Assembly: GCF_012396505.1 (NCBI RefSeq)
Contig: NZ_JAAXPN010000005.1
Span: 1 to 64,000, forward strand
Reading direction: 5' to 3'
Source: Periweissella fabalis
Lineage (GTDB): Bacteria > Bacillota > Bacilli > Lactobacillales > Lactobacillaceae
DNA: 64,000 nucleotides
Numbering within the stretch: position 1 is the first letter of the stretch; each line of letters begins with the position of its first letter. The position numbers were made by a program, and so were the translations under genes. Positions 26,041 to 36,043 of this stretch are shown here, piece after piece. The notes under the pieces are model-generated. The model was not told the origin of the DNA, did no database searches, and saw only the letters and a program-made list of their open reading frames with translations.

Positions 26041-29000
26041 TTAAAGGGCAATCAAACTTAAAGCTTGATCTTCTAGTACATCTAAGAAGGCGGCAACTGT
26101 ATCAAGAGATGTAAATAATGGGACCGCATTTTCGATTGCTGCTTCACGAATTTCAGCACCATCATTAGTAGTCCGGCGGCTGTTATCCATAGTATTGACA
26201 ACAATTTGCAGTTTACGATCTTTCAAAGCTGAAACAGCATTGTTATCTGATTCGGCCAATTTACCCATTACATGTGTCTTAACACCACCGTCTTCAAAGA
26301 CGTTAGCAGTATTTTGGGTTGCATAGATTTGGAATCCAAGGGCACGGAAGCGTTTAGCTAAGCCCATTGCTTCTGGTTTATCCGCATCAGCAACTGTAAA
26401 CATAATATTACCATGTTTTGGCACTGAAACATTAGCGGCCAAGAATGCTTTATATAAAGCTTTAGGGAACGTGATGTCAGAGCCCATAACTTCCCCGGTT
26501 GACTTCATTTCAGGTCCCAAAGTACTATCAACCATTGGTAATTTATTGAAACTAAAGATTGGGGCTTTAACGTGTACGCCCGCACTTTCTTGGTATAAAC
26601 CTGTTTCAAAACCAAGATCAGCTAATTTAGTCCCTAACATAATCTTAGAAGCAATTTGAGCCATTGGAATCTTAGTAACCTTTGACATAAATGGTACTGT
26701 TCGTGATGCTCGGGGATTTACTTCGATAACATACGCCACATCATCATGGATAACAAACTGAATGTTCATCAAACCAAATGTTTGTAATTCTTTGGCTAAG
26801 GCAATTGAGGCCTTAATAATTTGATCTTTAACGTTAGCTGACATTGTTTGTGGTGGGTAAACGCCCATTGAGTCCCCTGAGTGGACCCCAGCACGTTCGA
26901 TGTGTTCTAAGATTCCGGGAATAACAACGGTTTCACCATCACTAATAACATCAACTTCGGCTTCTGAACCAACCAAGTATGAGTCAATTAAGACGGGGTG
27001 TTCATTGGATACTTGCACGGCCCGTTGCATGTAATCACGTAAATCATCATCTGAAGCAACAATTTCCATGGCACGACCACCAAGTACATATGAAGGCCGA
27101 ACTAAGACTGGATAACCGATTTTTTGTGCGACTTCAACGGCTTGGTCAACGGTTGTCGCAGTGGCACCAACAGGTTGTGGTAAGGCAAGCTTTTTAATAA
27201 CTTGGTCAAATAATTCCCGGTCTTCTGCACGGTCAAGGGCTTCAACACTCGTCCCTAAAACTTTAACACCGTTTTCAACTAATGGCTTAGCTAAGTTAAT
27301 TGCTGTTTGGCCACCAAATTGCACCACAACCCCAATTGGTTGTTCTAAATCAATCACGTTTAGAACATCTTCAATCGTTAATGGTTCAAAGTAAAGCTTG
27401 TCTGAAATTGAGAAGTCCGTTGACACTGTTTCAGGATTTGAATTCATGATGATGGCTTCATAACCAGCTTCTTGAATTGCCCGGACTGAGTGCACCGTAG
27501 CATAGTCAAATTCCACCCCTTGACCGATTCGGATTGGACCTGAGCCAAGGACAAGGACGGATGGCTTATCATTAACAATCACATCGTTTTGTTGTTCGTA
27601 AGTGCCATAGTAGTATGGTGTTTTTGACTTAAATTCAGCGGCCACCGTATCAACCATCTTGTAGACTGGTTGCACATTTTCAGCTTTTCGAATCGCACGT
27701 ACTTCACTCGCCGTTTTGTTCCAGAAACCAGCGATGGCTTCATCACTGAACCCATTCTTTTTAGCTAAAGTTAAGGCCGCAATTGATTGGTCATTAACTA
27801 AAAGGGCTTCGATTTCAACGATGTGCAGTAACTTATCTAAGAACCAAATATCAATTTTAGTGATATCGTGAATTTCTTCAATCGTTACACCCCGACGGAT
27901 AAGTTCAAAGAGCATGAATAAACGATCATCACGAGCTGGTACAAGTGCAGCTTTAAGTTCTTGGTCAGAAAGATCAGCGTATTTTAATTCGTTACCGTGG
28001 ATAACTCCAATTTCGAGTGAACGCACCGCTTTAAGTAGTGCTTCTTCCATGTTACGACCAATCGCCATAACTTCCCCTGTCGCCTTCATTTGCGTTCCAA
28101 GTGAACGATCAGCGGCTGTAAATTTATCAAATGGCCAACGTGGAATCTTAGCAACCACATAATCAAGGGCTGGTTCAAATTCAGCTAATGTTGTTCCAGT
28201 AACTGGATTAGTGATTTCATCTAAGTTTAATCCAACGGCAATTTTAGCCGCCATCTTAGCAATTGGGTAACCAGTTGCTTTTGAAGCTAAAGCTGATGAA
28301 CGAGAAACTCGTGGGTTAACTTCAATAATGTAGTATTGCATGCTGAGAGGGTCCAATGCCATTTGAATGTTAACACCACCTTCAATTTTCAAGGCCCGAA
28401 TAATCTTTAAAGCGACATCCCGCATCATTTGGTATTCACGGTCTGAAAGGGTTTGGACTGGTGACACAACAATTGAGTCCCCAGTGTGCACCCCAACGGG
28501 ATCAAAGTTTTCCATTGATGCTACGATTAAGGCGTTATCAACGGCATCACGCATCACTTCAAATTCAATTTCTTTGTATCCGGCAATTGATTTTTCAATT
28601 AACACTTGCGTAACTGGTGATAATTCCAAACCATTGGCAGCCGTTTCAGCTAATTCTTTTTCGTTATTGGCAAAACCACCCCCGAAACCACCTAATGTGT
28701 AGGCTGGCCGGACAACAACTGGATAACCAATTTGATTAGCAAAATCAAGGGCTTCTTGAGTTGTCACCGCAATTGTTGATTCTGGAACAGGTTCATTTAA
28801 GCGTTCCATCAACATTTTAAATTCTTCACGATCTTCAGCTTCTTCGATGGCTTCAAGCTTAGTACCAAGTAATTCAACATTAAATTCGTCTAAAATACCT
28901 GATTCAGATAATTGCTTAGCCATGTTTAAACCAGTTTGACCACCGAGCGTTGGTAAGATGGCTTCTGGTAATTCTTGCCGTATGATTTTTGAAACAAAGT

Positions 29001-29214
29001 CTAAGGTAATTGGTTCGATGAACACCTTATCAGCAATTTCAACGTCGGTCATAATTGTTGCAGGGTTAGAGTTAATTAAAATAACTTCATAACCCTCTTC
29101 TTTAAGTGAGATACATGCTTGCGCACCTGAGTAATCAAACTCAGCGGCTTGACCAATTACAATTGGACCTGAACCGATAACTAAAATTTTCTTGATGTCA
29201 GTACGTTTTGGCAT
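26041..29214 (-). CDS. carB: Carbamoyl phosphate synthase large subunit
   Basis: A 1057-residue subunit that makes carbamoyl phosphate from bicarbonate, ammonia passed from CarA, and two ATP. Two homologous ATP-grasp halves are clear: the first begins [21 protein letters not shown], the second [19 protein letters not shown] at about residue 550. The C-terminal allosteric domain (about 930-1057, [15 protein letters not shown]) is present. Full length. Start ATG overlaps the carA stop (TAATG). This is the pyrimidine-operon copy; whether another arginine-linked copy exists elsewhere cannot be seen. Confidence 0.96.
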   Translation of the reverse strand: MPKRTDIKKILVIGSGPIVIGQAAEFDYSGAQACISLKEEGYEVILINSNPATIMTDVEIADKVFIEPITLDFVSKIIRQELPEAILPTLGGQTGLNMAKQLSESGILDEFNVELLGTKLEAIEEAEDREEFKMLMERLNEPVPESTIAVTTQEALDFANQIGYPVVVRPAYTLGGFGGGFANNEKELAETAANGLELSPVTQVLIEKSIAGYKEIEFEVMRDAVDNALIVASMENFDPVGVHTGDSIVVSPVQTLSDREYQMMRDVALKIIRALKIEGGVNIQMALDPLSMQYYIIEVNPRVSRSSALASKATGYPIAKMAAKIAVGLNLDEITNPVTGTTLAEFEPALDYVVAKIPRWPFDKFTAADRSLGTQMKATGEVMAIGRNMEEALLKAVRSLEIGVIHGNELKYADLSDQELKAALVPARDDRLFMLFELIRRGVTIEEIHDITKIDIWFLDKLLHIVEIEALLVNDQSIAALTLAKKNGFSDEAIAGFWNKTASEVRAIRKAENVQPVYKMVDTVAAEFKSKTPYYYGTYEQQNDVIVNDKPSVLVLGSGPIRIGQGVEFDYATVHSVRAIQEAGYEAIIMNSNPETVSTDFSISDKLYFEPLTIEDVLNVIDLEQPIGVVVQFGGQTAINLAKPLVENGVKVLGTSVEALDRAEDRELFDQVIKKLALPQPVGATATTVDQAVEVAQKIGYPVLVRPSYVLGGRAMEIVASDDDLRDYMQRAVQVSNEHPVLIDSYLVGSEAEVDVISDGETVVIPGILEHIERAGVHSGDSMGVYPPQTMSANVKDQIIKASIALAKELQTFGLMNIQFVIHDDVAYVIEVNPRASRTVPFMSKVTKIPMAQIASKIMLGTKLADLGFETGLYQESAGVHVKAPIFSFNKLPMVDSTLGPEMKSTGEVMGSDITFPKALYKAFLAANVSVPKHGNIMFTVADADKPEAMGLAKRFRALGFQIYATQNTANVFEDGGVKTHVMGKLAESDNNAVSALKDRKLQIVVNTMDNSRRTTNDGAEIREAAIENAVPLFTSLDTVAAFLDVLEDQALSLIAL

Positions 29215-30293
29215 TATTTATCTCCCTTGTTGGCTTCTTTAATCATAGCAATAAAATCGTCAAAGATATATTCAGCATCGTGTGGACCAGGTGCTGCATC
29301 TGGGTGGAATTGGACTGAGAAGGCTGGGCGGCTCTTCAAGCGAACCCCTTCAACGGTTTTATCATTTACTTCGACGTGGGTTACTTCTAAATCCGTCCCG
29401 ACAAGCGAATCGGCGTCAACGGCGTAACCGTGGTTTTGTGATGTAAAATCAGCGTGCTCTTTACGTAAATCACGGACCGCGTGGTTAAAGCCCCGGTGAC
29501 CAAATTTCATTTTGTAAGTAGTTGCGCCATTGGCTAATGAGAACAATTGGTGACCTAAACAAATCCCCATTAAAGGTAATTGAGCTTGTAAAGTTTGAAT
29601 CATTGGAAGTGCATAAGCGGCATCTTTTGGATCTCCAGGGCCGTTTGAAAGTAAGACTCCATCTGGGTTGGCTGATAAAACAGTTTCGGCGTCCACTGTG
29701 GCTGGGAAAACTGTTACGTTTACACCACGCTTAGCAAGGGCACGTAAGATTGAGTTTTTAATTCCAAAGTCAATCACGGCAATACCAATCCCATCAGTTG
29801 GGGCTTGGTAAATAGTTTTAGTTGAAACTTCGGCAACTTGCGTTGAAGCAAGTTCCATTGCAAAAGCAGCCTTCACCACTGTTTCATCTAGTGAATCAAC
29901 AATCACGGCTTCCATCGCTCCGGAATCACGAATTTCTTTCGTTAAAGCTCGTGTATCGATTCCAGTAATTCCTGGTAAGCTCTTTTTCTCAGCAAATTCA
30001 GCCAGGCTCATTTGTGAACGGAAGTTACTTGGACGGCGGGCAATCTCGTGAGTAATAATCGCATCAGCCGTTGGCGTTAAGCTTTCAAAATCATCCTTGT
30101 TAATCCCATAGTTTCCAATCATTGGGTAAGTAAAAGTAATCATTTGGCCAAGGTAACTGGCATCCGTCATTGTTTCTTGATAACCGGTCATCCCTGTACT
30201 AAAAACAATTTCGCCGTGTACAGTTTTAGGTGAACCAAAACCTTCACCCGGGTAAACTGAACCATTTTCTAGTACTAAATATCGTAATCCCAT
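29214..30293 (-). CDS. carA: Carbamoyl phosphate synthase small subunit
   Basis: A 359-residue glutamine amidotransferase subunit that supplies ammonia to CarB. N-terminal CarA domain ([15 protein letters not shown]), C-terminal class I amidotransferase domain with catalytic Cys in [15 protein letters not shown] and His/Glu in [14 protein letters not shown]. Start ATG has AGGAGAG 8 nt upstream. It lies 10 nt after pyrC and is coupled to carB. Confidence 0.96.
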   Translation of the reverse strand: MGLRYLVLENGSVYPGEGFGSPKTVHGEIVFSTGMTGYQETMTDASYLGQMITFTYPMIGNYGINKDDFESLTPTADAIITHEIARRPSNFRSQMSLAEFAEKKSLPGITGIDTRALTKEIRDSGAMEAVIVDSLDETVVKAAFAMELASTQVAEVSTKTIYQAPTDGIGIAVIDFGIKNSILRALAKRGVNVTVFPATVDAETVLSANPDGVLLSNGPGDPKDAAYALPMIQTLQAQLPLMGICLGHQLFSLANGATTYKMKFGHRGFNHAVRDLRKEHADFTSQNHGYAVDADSLVGTDLEVTHVEVNDKTVEGVRLKSRPAFSVQFHPDAAPGPHDAEYIFDDFIAMIKEANKGDK

Positions 30294-30303
30294 ATCTTCT
30301 CTC

Positions 30304-31560
30304 CTATTTGCTGTATACTATTTGTCCATCTACAAAGGTTGCTAATACTTGTCCAAATACTTTTTCACCAAGGAATGGTGAGTTAGTGCCTTTTGAAATA
30401 AAGTCAGATGCCTTAATTTCATATTCTTCATCAAAATCAACGATTGTTAAATCAGCAGCTGTCCCAACCGCTAATTTACCAGCTGCTAAGTTAAATGCTT
30501 GCGCTGGTTTCACCGCCATCCAATCAAGTAACGTTGCTAAGTTTACTAGACCACTCTTCACAAAGTGTGTATACATTAATGCTAGGGATGTTTCAATCCC
30601 GACAATCCCAAACGCGGCCGTCTTCATTGAACCACTTTTTTCTTCAACACTATGCGGGGCGTGATCCGTTGCAACCATGTCAATTGTGCCATCCATCAAA
30701 CCGGCAATACATGCTAAACGATCAGTCGTTGCCCGCAATGGTGGATTCATTTTCATAAATGGGTTATCAAATTCAACCATCGTTTCATCTAATAAAACGT
30801 GGTGTGGTGATACTTCTGCCGTTACATGTAAACCTTCACGCTTAGCTTGGCGCACCATTTCAACAGATTCTTTTGTTGAAATGTGGGCGACATGATAATG
30901 TACTCCTGTTTGTTTAACCATTACTAAATCACGAGCTAATTGGGTTGATTCGCTCAAACTCTCCATGCCAGGTAACCCGAGACGATCAGCAACTGCCCCA
31001 GCGTTCATTGCCCCACCGTTTACTAGACTGTCATCTTCAATGTGAGCCACAATTGGCAAATCCAAATTTTTAGCTTGGCGCATTGCTTCGAGCATCGTCA
31101 TTGATGTTTGCACTCCATGACCATCATTGGTAAAACCGGCTGGATGGTGTTGCGCAATTTCAGCCATGTTTGTAACATGATCATCAATTAAACCACCTGA
31201 AATTGGGGCAAATTGATATGTTTTAATGACTGAATTTTCCGCATTACGCTTAATTTGTGCTGCAAATTTATCCGCTGTATCAGGGACTGGATTTAAATTT
31301 GGCATGGCAATTACACTAGTAAAACCACCATGGGCCGAAGCTTTACTACCAGAAGCAATCGTTTCTTTATATTCAAATCCCGGTTCCCGGAAATGGACGT
31401 GCACGTCAATGAGCCCTGGTAAAGCATCTTTACCTTGAGCGTCAAACACTTCACTAGTTGATGCTTGAATGTTGGTTGCGATTGCTGTTACGCGGCCATC
31501 TTCAATTAAAATGTCTTGAATTTGGCCATTGATGCGACCATTTTTAATCAAACGTTGCAT
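30304..31560 (-). CDS. pyrC: Dihydroorotase
   Basis: A 418-residue amidohydrolase (class I dihydroorotase) that cyclises carbamoyl aspartate. Metal-binding motif DVHVHFREPGFEYKE, second-shell PISGGLIDDHV, VAHIEDDSLVNGG, YHVAHISTKESVE, HHVLLDE and the catalytic Asp in MVATDHAPHSVEEK. Full length. GAGGAA precedes the ATG, which is one base after the pyrB stop. Confidence 0.95.
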   Translation of the reverse strand: MQRLIKNGRINGQIQDILIEDGRVTAIATNIQASTSEVFDAQGKDALPGLIDVHVHFREPGFEYKETIASGSKASAHGGFTSVIAMPNLNPVPDTADKFAAQIKRNAENSVIKTYQFAPISGGLIDDHVTNMAEIAQHHPAGFTNDGHGVQTSMTMLEAMRQAKNLDLPIVAHIEDDSLVNGGAMNAGAVADRLGLPGMESLSESTQLARDLVMVKQTGVHYHVAHISTKESVEMVRQAKREGLHVTAEVSPHHVLLDETMVEFDNPFMKMNPPLRATTDRLACIAGLMDGTIDMVATDHAPHSVEEKSGSMKTAAFGIVGIETSLALMYTHFVKSGLVNLATLLDWMAVKPAQAFNLAAGKLAVGTAADLTIVDFDEEYEIKASDFISKGTNSPFLGEKVFGQVLATFVDGQIVYSK

Positions 31561-31561
31561 G

Positions 31562-32485
31562 TTATTCCTCCACTAAACCTTTACTTGTTAACACAGCGTT
31601 TAAAATTGCCATGCGAGCAAAAACTCCATTGTGCATTTGCGTGAAAATTTTTGACTTTGGTGCTTCAACTAACTCGGATGAAATTTCAACATCGCGATTA
31701 ACCGGAGCTGGATGCATAATAATGGCATTATCTTTAAGCACATCATAACGGGCTTTGTTTAAGCCATATTGTTGGTGGTATTCAACCGCCGTGAAGGCAT
31801 TTAAATCATCTTCTTGCAATCGTTCTGTTTGAACGCGTAATAACATCACAACATCTAATTTAGGTAGTAATTCATCAATCTCAACATACGTACCAAAGGC
31901 GGCGAAATCTTCATTAAACCATTCTTTTGGACCACTGAAGAAGACGTTGGCGCCTAAGCGATTTAAAATTTCAGCATTTGAACGAGCCACACGTGAATGC
32001 GCGATGTCACCGATAATCCCAATATTTAAACCGGTAAAAGTTTTAAATTGATCATGGATTGTCATTAAATCAAGTAAACTTTGTGATGGATGTTGACCGC
32101 TACCATCACCTGCATTTACCAGGCCTAATTCAATATTTTTATCTTCAACCATTGGACCATACCAGTTGTTTAACCGGTGGCGGATAACTACAAAATCAAC
32201 GCCAATCGCTTGCAAAGTTTTTAAAGTATCACCTAATGACTCACCTTTAGTAACTGAACTAGTTGATGGATTAATATCAATTAGCTTGACGCCTAAACGT
32301 TGTTCTGCCATTTGAAATGAGCTGTGCGTCCGCGTACTATTTTCAAAAAACAAATTTGCCGTATATACAGGACGTTTTAACGTTACTTGTTTACCATCAC
32401 GGAAGGCATATGCGCTTGTAAGTAATTCGTGTAACTCACTATCTGATAAATCATTAATATTTAAAAAATTTGCGAACTGTACCAT
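31562..32485 (-). CDS. pyrB: Aspartate carbamoyltransferase catalytic subunit
   Basis: A 307-residue enzyme, the committed step of pyrimidine synthesis. The carbamoyl phosphate loop is FFENSTRTHSSFQMAEQRLG; further blocks are VIRHRLNNWYGP, DGSGQHPSQSLLDLMTI and MHPAPVNRDVEI. No regulatory pyrI subunit is encoded, as usual in Firmicutes. AAAGGAAA precedes the ATG. First gene of the operon, controlled by two attenuators in its leader. Confidence 0.96.
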   Translation of the reverse strand: MVQFANFLNINDLSDSELHELLTSAYAFRDGKQVTLKRPVYTANLFFENSTRTHSSFQMAEQRLGVKLIDINPSTSSVTKGESLGDTLKTLQAIGVDFVVIRHRLNNWYGPMVEDKNIELGLVNAGDGSGQHPSQSLLDLMTIHDQFKTFTGLNIGIIGDIAHSRVARSNAEILNRLGANVFFSGPKEWFNEDFAAFGTYVEIDELLPKLDVVMLLRVQTERLQEDDLNAFTAVEYHQQYGLNKARYDVLKDNAIIMHPAPVNRDVEISSELVEAPKSKIFTQMHNGVFARMAILNAVLTSKGLVEE

Positions 32486-32498
32486 GTCGGTTTCCTTT

Positions 32499-32590
32499 CA
32501 AAAAAAAACTGCCTTCTCCAAAGAGAGGGCAGTTTCCGATTGTTGTGATCGTAACGATTAATTGCCTGATTGTGCTCTCTCTGGAGTTTC
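32499..32590 (-). promoter_or_regulatory. PyrR-type attenuator 2 (proximal to pyrB)
   Basis: On the minus strand the PyrR binding-loop consensus appears as CTCCAGAGAGAGCAC (about 32586-32572). It is followed by a terminator AAACTGCCCTCTC / GAGAAGGCAGTTT (32535-32507) and a run of nine T. The stretch CGTTACGATCACAACAATCGG between them could form the antiterminator. PyrR with UMP should stabilise the loop and favour termination. The pyrR gene is not in the window. Confidence 0.85.
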
Positions 32591-32631
32591 TTAAATAGAC
32601 GTTATGAAATTTTATTTGGTGCTGTAAATAC

Positions 32632-32740
32632 AAAAAAACTCTTTGGAATATCCAAAGAGTTTACAGGTTAGCTTAAATAAAGTTACAGTATCCCTACTGT
32701 TATTTTTAACTTACCTTAGTGACTCTCTGGTCGACCTTTA
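32632..32740 (-). promoter_or_regulatory. PyrR-type attenuator 1 (distal)
   Basis: On the minus strand GTCGACCAGAGAGTCAC (about 32734-32718) fits the PyrR-binding loop. It is followed by an antiterminator candidate and a terminator AACTCTTTGGA / TCCAAAGAGTT (32661-32637) with seven T. It precedes attenuator 2 with no gene in between. Confidence 0.8.
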
Positions 32741-32762
32741 AAGGACATTTACATTAGAAATT

Positions 32763-32791
32763 ATTATATCAGAGTTATTTTTAAGATGCAA
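32763..32791 (-). promoter_or_regulatory. Promoter of the pyr operon
   Basis: TTGCAT (32791-32786), 17-bp spacer, TATAAT (32768-32763) on the minus strand, immediately upstream of attenuator 1. Confidence 0.8.
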
Positions 32792-32832
32792 TGACCTTTT
32801 TTATTAATTTTATTTATCTAATCTAAATAAAT

Positions 32833-32872
32833 AAAAAGCAAGAAACCGTCTGTTCTCCAGAAGGCTTCCTGC
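32833..32872 (-). terminator. Terminator before the pyr promoter
   Basis: On the minus strand GCAGGAAGCC and GGTTTCTTGC pair with two mismatches, capped by TCTGG/CAGA, followed by TTTTTATTT. It ends the unit containing the 167-residue hypothetical protein. Confidence 0.72.
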
Positions 32873-32884
32873 TCGTATTATAAA

Positions 32885-33388
32885 TTATTCAGTTGGTTCA
32901 ACAATAGTTTCTTCTTCAACCGGTACAAGCAAACTTTCCCAGCCACCAGCTTTAATTAAAGCGACTTGGTCATTAAAGAACGTGGTAATTCGCTTTTGGA
33001 CGCTAGCTGGATCATCCAAATAAGCCGCAACTGAAGCTGCTTTTTGAATAAACAAACTTGATTGCGAAATCATTGGATGTTCGATAATCATATAAATGTT
33101 AACTGGATACATCGTTGCTTCATCAATTAATTTAGTCAAAGCATTTGTATACCGGACCGGTAAGTTAATAGCTGAAGTTTCCAAACTAAATGTTAATGGT
33201 TCGCCTTCGACCAATTCATTAACCGTAATTGCAATCCGCGTCACCTTTTGGTGCTTAATATTTTGATCTAAATCGGCAAAAGCCGCCGTAAAATCAAGTT
33301 CGTTAAAATTAACAAGGCTTTCACTTACTTCAAGTACTTGTTGGTCTTTTACAACTTCTAAAAATTCACTACCTAAAATTTCCATCAT
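32885..33388 (-). CDS. Hypothetical acidic protein
   Basis: A 167-residue protein I do not recognise. It is acidic, without membrane segments or signal peptide. A strand-rich middle (VTRIAITVNELVEGEPLTFSLETSAINLP) precedes helical segments and a Glu-rich end (PVEEETIVEPTE). ATG ATG start behind AAAAGG. It starts 9 nt after the small membrane protein gene and is probably cotranscribed with it, and perhaps with lplA upstream. No function assigned. Confidence 0.62.
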   Translation of the reverse strand: MMEILGSEFLEVVKDQQVLEVSESLVNFNELDFTAAFADLDQNIKHQKVTRIAITVNELVEGEPLTFSLETSAINLPVRYTNALTKLIDEATMYPVNIYMIIEHPMISQSSLFIQKAASVAAYLDDPASVQKRITTFFNDQVALIKAGGWESLLVPVEEETIVEPTE

Positions 33389-33397
33389 TTAATCCTT

Positions 33398-33778
33398 TTA
33401 TTTCCGAAAGTATATACCTGCTGCACGCCGATATTGCACCGCAGCTTTAATCCACAAGCCAAAGGCAATGAGATTAAGTAAAACACTTACCCAACCTACC
33501 CCAAGCATAACACCATGTAATGCTAATTTACCTACAACTAACTGAACAAGTGCTGTGGCAATTGTAATACCGATAAATAACATTGCCAACGCCATCAAAT
33601 AAATTGCCATTGGTTGCTTACGATACAGTAAGGCAGATGCAATTAACATAATTGCGATTACCGTTATCAGCGAATGCCATTCAACATGCCCCTTAACAGA
33701 AAAGCTTAAACTAACGATGGCAAATAAAATAAAGTTTAAAATACCATATCCCACGACTCGTTTTACTTTGTTTACCAT
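33398..33778 (-). CDS. Hypothetical four-segment membrane protein
   Basis: A 126-residue protein with four hydrophobic segments (GILNFILFAIVSLSF; SLITVIAIMLIASALL; MALAMLFIGITIATALV; MLGVGWVSVLLNLIAFGLW) and basic residues at both ends. GAGG lies upstream of the ATG. It sits 18 nt after lplA and 9 nt before the acidic hypothetical gene. I do not recognise the family. Confidence 0.65.
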   Translation of the reverse strand: MVNKVKRVVGYGILNFILFAIVSLSFSVKGHVEWHSLITVIAIMLIASALLYRKQPMAIYLMALAMLFIGITIATALVQLVVGKLALHGVMLGVGWVSVLLNLIAFGLWIKAAVQYRRAAGIYFRK

Positions 33779-33796
33779 ATCTACCTCAAATTTAAA

Positions 33797-34807
33797 TTAT
33801 GCTAATAAATCTAAAATTTGGGCGTGATCAATTCCAAGGAAGTAATTTCCTAATTCAACACTAGCAAGAACCTTTTCTAATTCTTCACGGTTATACTTAA
33901 TCCCAACAAATTTGGCTTCAAGTTCTGAAACATCACTCGTCCCAAAGAAGTCACCATAGAAAGTAACTTTATCAATGATACCATCTTTTACGTCTAAGCG
34001 GGCATCAATTGTCCCTGCCGCAAAATGTTGTCGCTTTTGGACGGTAAATGCAGGAGATGTTCCATACACCCAATCCCAATTGTTATAAACCGTTTCATAG
34101 ATTTCTTCAATTTTAGCTTCTTCAGCAGTTGAAATTTTAACTTCTTTATCTTTAATATCGGCTAAATCTTCAACGGCAAATAAGTGTTTTAATAAAGCAT
34201 CCCGGAAACCTATAACATCTAAATCTTGATATTTTTCATCTAAATAAGGTTTTAAATTAGTAACTCGTGAACGAACTGATTTGATTCCCTTAGAAGCAAT
34301 CTTATCAGCGGGCACGTTTAATGCTTTGGTGACCACATCCAAGTCAACATCTAACATTAATGTTCCATGGGCATAAATTTTAGAACCATGCTTAAACATC
34401 GCACTACCAGAGAATTTCTTACCATCAACAATCATATCATTGCGTCCGGAAACTTCGGCAGTTGTAGCCCCCATTTCATGAAGAGCTTTAATAATTGGTG
34501 AGACAAACGTTTTAAAGTCACCAAATTCAGCATTTTTAGTATCTAATACAAAACTAAAACACAGATTACCTAAATCATGATAAACAGCTCCACCCCCACT
34601 ACGCCGGCGTGTAACTACAATATTATGATCATCAATAAATTTTTGATTAACTTCTTCTTGTGTATTTTGATTACGCCCAACAATAATTGATGGCTTTTCA
34701 TAATAGAAAAGCACTAAAGGTTCATCAAACTCACGATTGTACATTAAGTATTCTTCAGTAGCTAAATTATGACGAATATCGTCACTTGGCATTACATAAT
34801 AAAACAT
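33797..34807 (-). CDS. lplA: Lipoate-protein ligase
   Basis: A 336-residue enzyme that activates lipoate with ATP and attaches it to E2 or GcvH lipoyl domains. The signature RRRSGGGAVYHDLGNLCFSF, the opening NLATEEYLMYN and VGRNQNTQEEVN are clear, with FSGSAMFKHGSKIYAHGTLMLD for the adenylate pocket. The C-terminal accessory domain (about 250-336) is present, so it should do both steps. GGGGGAT lies about 11 nt before the ATG. No pyruvate dehydrogenase genes are nearby. Confidence 0.93.
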   Translation of the reverse strand: MFYYVMPSDDIRHNLATEEYLMYNREFDEPLVLFYYEKPSIIVGRNQNTQEEVNQKFIDDHNIVVTRRRSGGGAVYHDLGNLCFSFVLDTKNAEFGDFKTFVSPIIKALHEMGATTAEVSGRNDMIVDGKKFSGSAMFKHGSKIYAHGTLMLDVDLDVVTKALNVPADKIASKGIKSVRSRVTNLKPYLDEKYQDLDVIGFRDALLKHLFAVEDLADIKDKEVKISTAEEAKIEEIYETVYNNWDWVYGTSPAFTVQKRQHFAAGTIDARLDVKDGIIDKVTFYGDFFGTSDVSELEAKFVGIKYNREELEKVLASVELGNYFLGIDHAQILDLLA

Positions 34808-34835
34808 AATAGTCGATCCCCCAAAAATACCTTAA

Positions 34836-35273
34836 TTATTTAACAATAATAACATCACAAGGTGCCGTGCGAGTAACAAAGTTTGTTACTGAACCAACGA
34901 CTAAACGTTCAACGGCATTCATTCCTGTAGTCCCCATCACAATTAAGCCGGTGTCATGATCAGCTGGAAAGTCTTTTGCAAGGACTTCTTTAGGATTACC
35001 AAATCGCACATGAATTTCAACTTCCTTCACCCCAGCATCAAGAGCCTGTTGTTGATAAATTTTCAAACGTTTTTCAACTTCATCAACCATACGATAAACA
35101 ACGTCACCAGACACCGCACCACCATAGCCATCAGCAAATTGATTAATTTCGAGCACATTTAAAATGTCTAAACGTGTATCATTACGTTTAGCAACTTGAA
35201 TCGCAGTTGCTAAAACTTTTTCAGTAATCTTTGATCCATCAACTGGCGCTAAAATGTTCTTATATTCTTGCAT
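34836..35273 (-). CDS. Universal stress protein (UspA family)
   Basis: A 145-residue cytosolic protein. The nucleotide-binding pattern is at the C-terminal end: VMGTTGMNAVERLVVGSVTNFV (G-2x-G-9x-G-S), and the opening is NILAPVDGSKITEKVLATAI. It is the ATP-binding type. GGAGTG precedes the ATG. It lies 29 nt before lplA. The stress or ligand it responds to cannot be told from sequence. Confidence 0.9.
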   Translation of the reverse strand: MQEYKNILAPVDGSKITEKVLATAIQVAKRNDTRLDILNVLEINQFADGYGGAVSGDVVYRMVDEVEKRLKIYQQQALDAGVKEVEIHVRFGNPKEVLAKDFPADHDTGLIVMGTTGMNAVERLVVGSVTNFVTRTAPCDVIIVK

Positions 35274-35392
35274 AATCTTACACTCCTTGAATAGTTAGAA
35301 TCTAGCTCAATTATACACTTGATTTTCTAGAATGTAAGCGATTCCTTTATACAAATCTAATTATTAGGTAATTTTTTGTGAATCAATATTTT

Positions 35393-35965
35393 CTAATCTG
35401 CAAATCGAACCTGGTTATCACTAAGGCTAGCAATTTTAACTAGTGACTCGACTTGAAATCCCTTATCTTCGATTGTTTGACGGCCAGGTTGAAAACTTTT
35501 TTCAATAACAATTCCCACTCCAGCTAATGTTGCTTGTGCTTGCTCAAGAATATCAATTAAACCTTCAACTGCTTGACCATTAGCCAAAAAATCGTCAATT
35601 ACTAGAACATTTTCCCCTGGTTGAATAAATCGTTTATCTACCATGACATCTGTATATTGTTGCGTTGTATATGAAAATAACTTTGTAGCATAAATATCTG
35701 CAGATAAAGTTAATGATTTACGTTTACGTGCAAACACTAATGGAACCTTCATTGCTTGGGCCGCCATTATAGCGGGTGCAATCCCTGATGACTCAATTGT
35801 TAAAATTCTATCTATTTGTTGATTAGCAAACCGTTTAGCAAACTCTTGCCCAATAGCCGTCATTAATTCAACATCTATTTGTTGATTAATAAATGAATCA
35901 ACCTTTAATACATTTCCTGGTAATACGCGCCCGTTGGCAATAATTTTTTGTTTTAAAGCTTCCAT
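35393..35965 (-). CDS. xpt: Xanthine phosphoribosyltransferase
   Basis: A 190-residue purine salvage enzyme converting xanthine and PRPP to XMP. The PRPP motif is NVLVIDDFLANGQAVEGL; LTIESSGIAPAIMAA and PLVFARKRKSLT are typical of Xpt. GGAG lies 8 nt before the ATG. Only 27 bp separate it from the terminator that follows nusB, and I see no purine riboswitch, which normally precedes xpt-pbuX in Bacillus. No xanthine permease follows. Confidence 0.92.
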   Translation of the reverse strand: MEALKQKIIANGRVLPGNVLKVDSFINQQIDVELMTAIGQEFAKRFANQQIDRILTIESSGIAPAIMAAQAMKVPLVFARKRKSLTLSADIYATKLFSYTTQQYTDVMVDKRFIQPGENVLVIDDFLANGQAVEGLIDILEQAQATLAGVGIVIEKSFQPGRQTIEDKGFQVESLVKIASLSDNQVRFAD

Positions 35966-35992
35966 TGTATTTCTCCTAGTTAGTATGTTCTA

Positions 35993-36025
35993 AAAAACGA
36001 CGAGCAAAATGCAACGTCGTTTTTA
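35993..36025 (-). terminator. Terminator between nusB and xpt
   Basis: AAAAACGACG pairs with CGTCGTTTTT; on the minus strand it is followed by TTTTTTAG. It lies 18 bp after the nusB stop. Confidence 0.88.
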
Positions 36026-36043
36026 TAGATAGCTATTTAATTA

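Noticed and set aside
26979-27394. Plus-strand ORFs inside carB and other long genes
   Set aside because: They are antisense frames of clearly conserved genes, without ribosome binding sites or recognisable domains.
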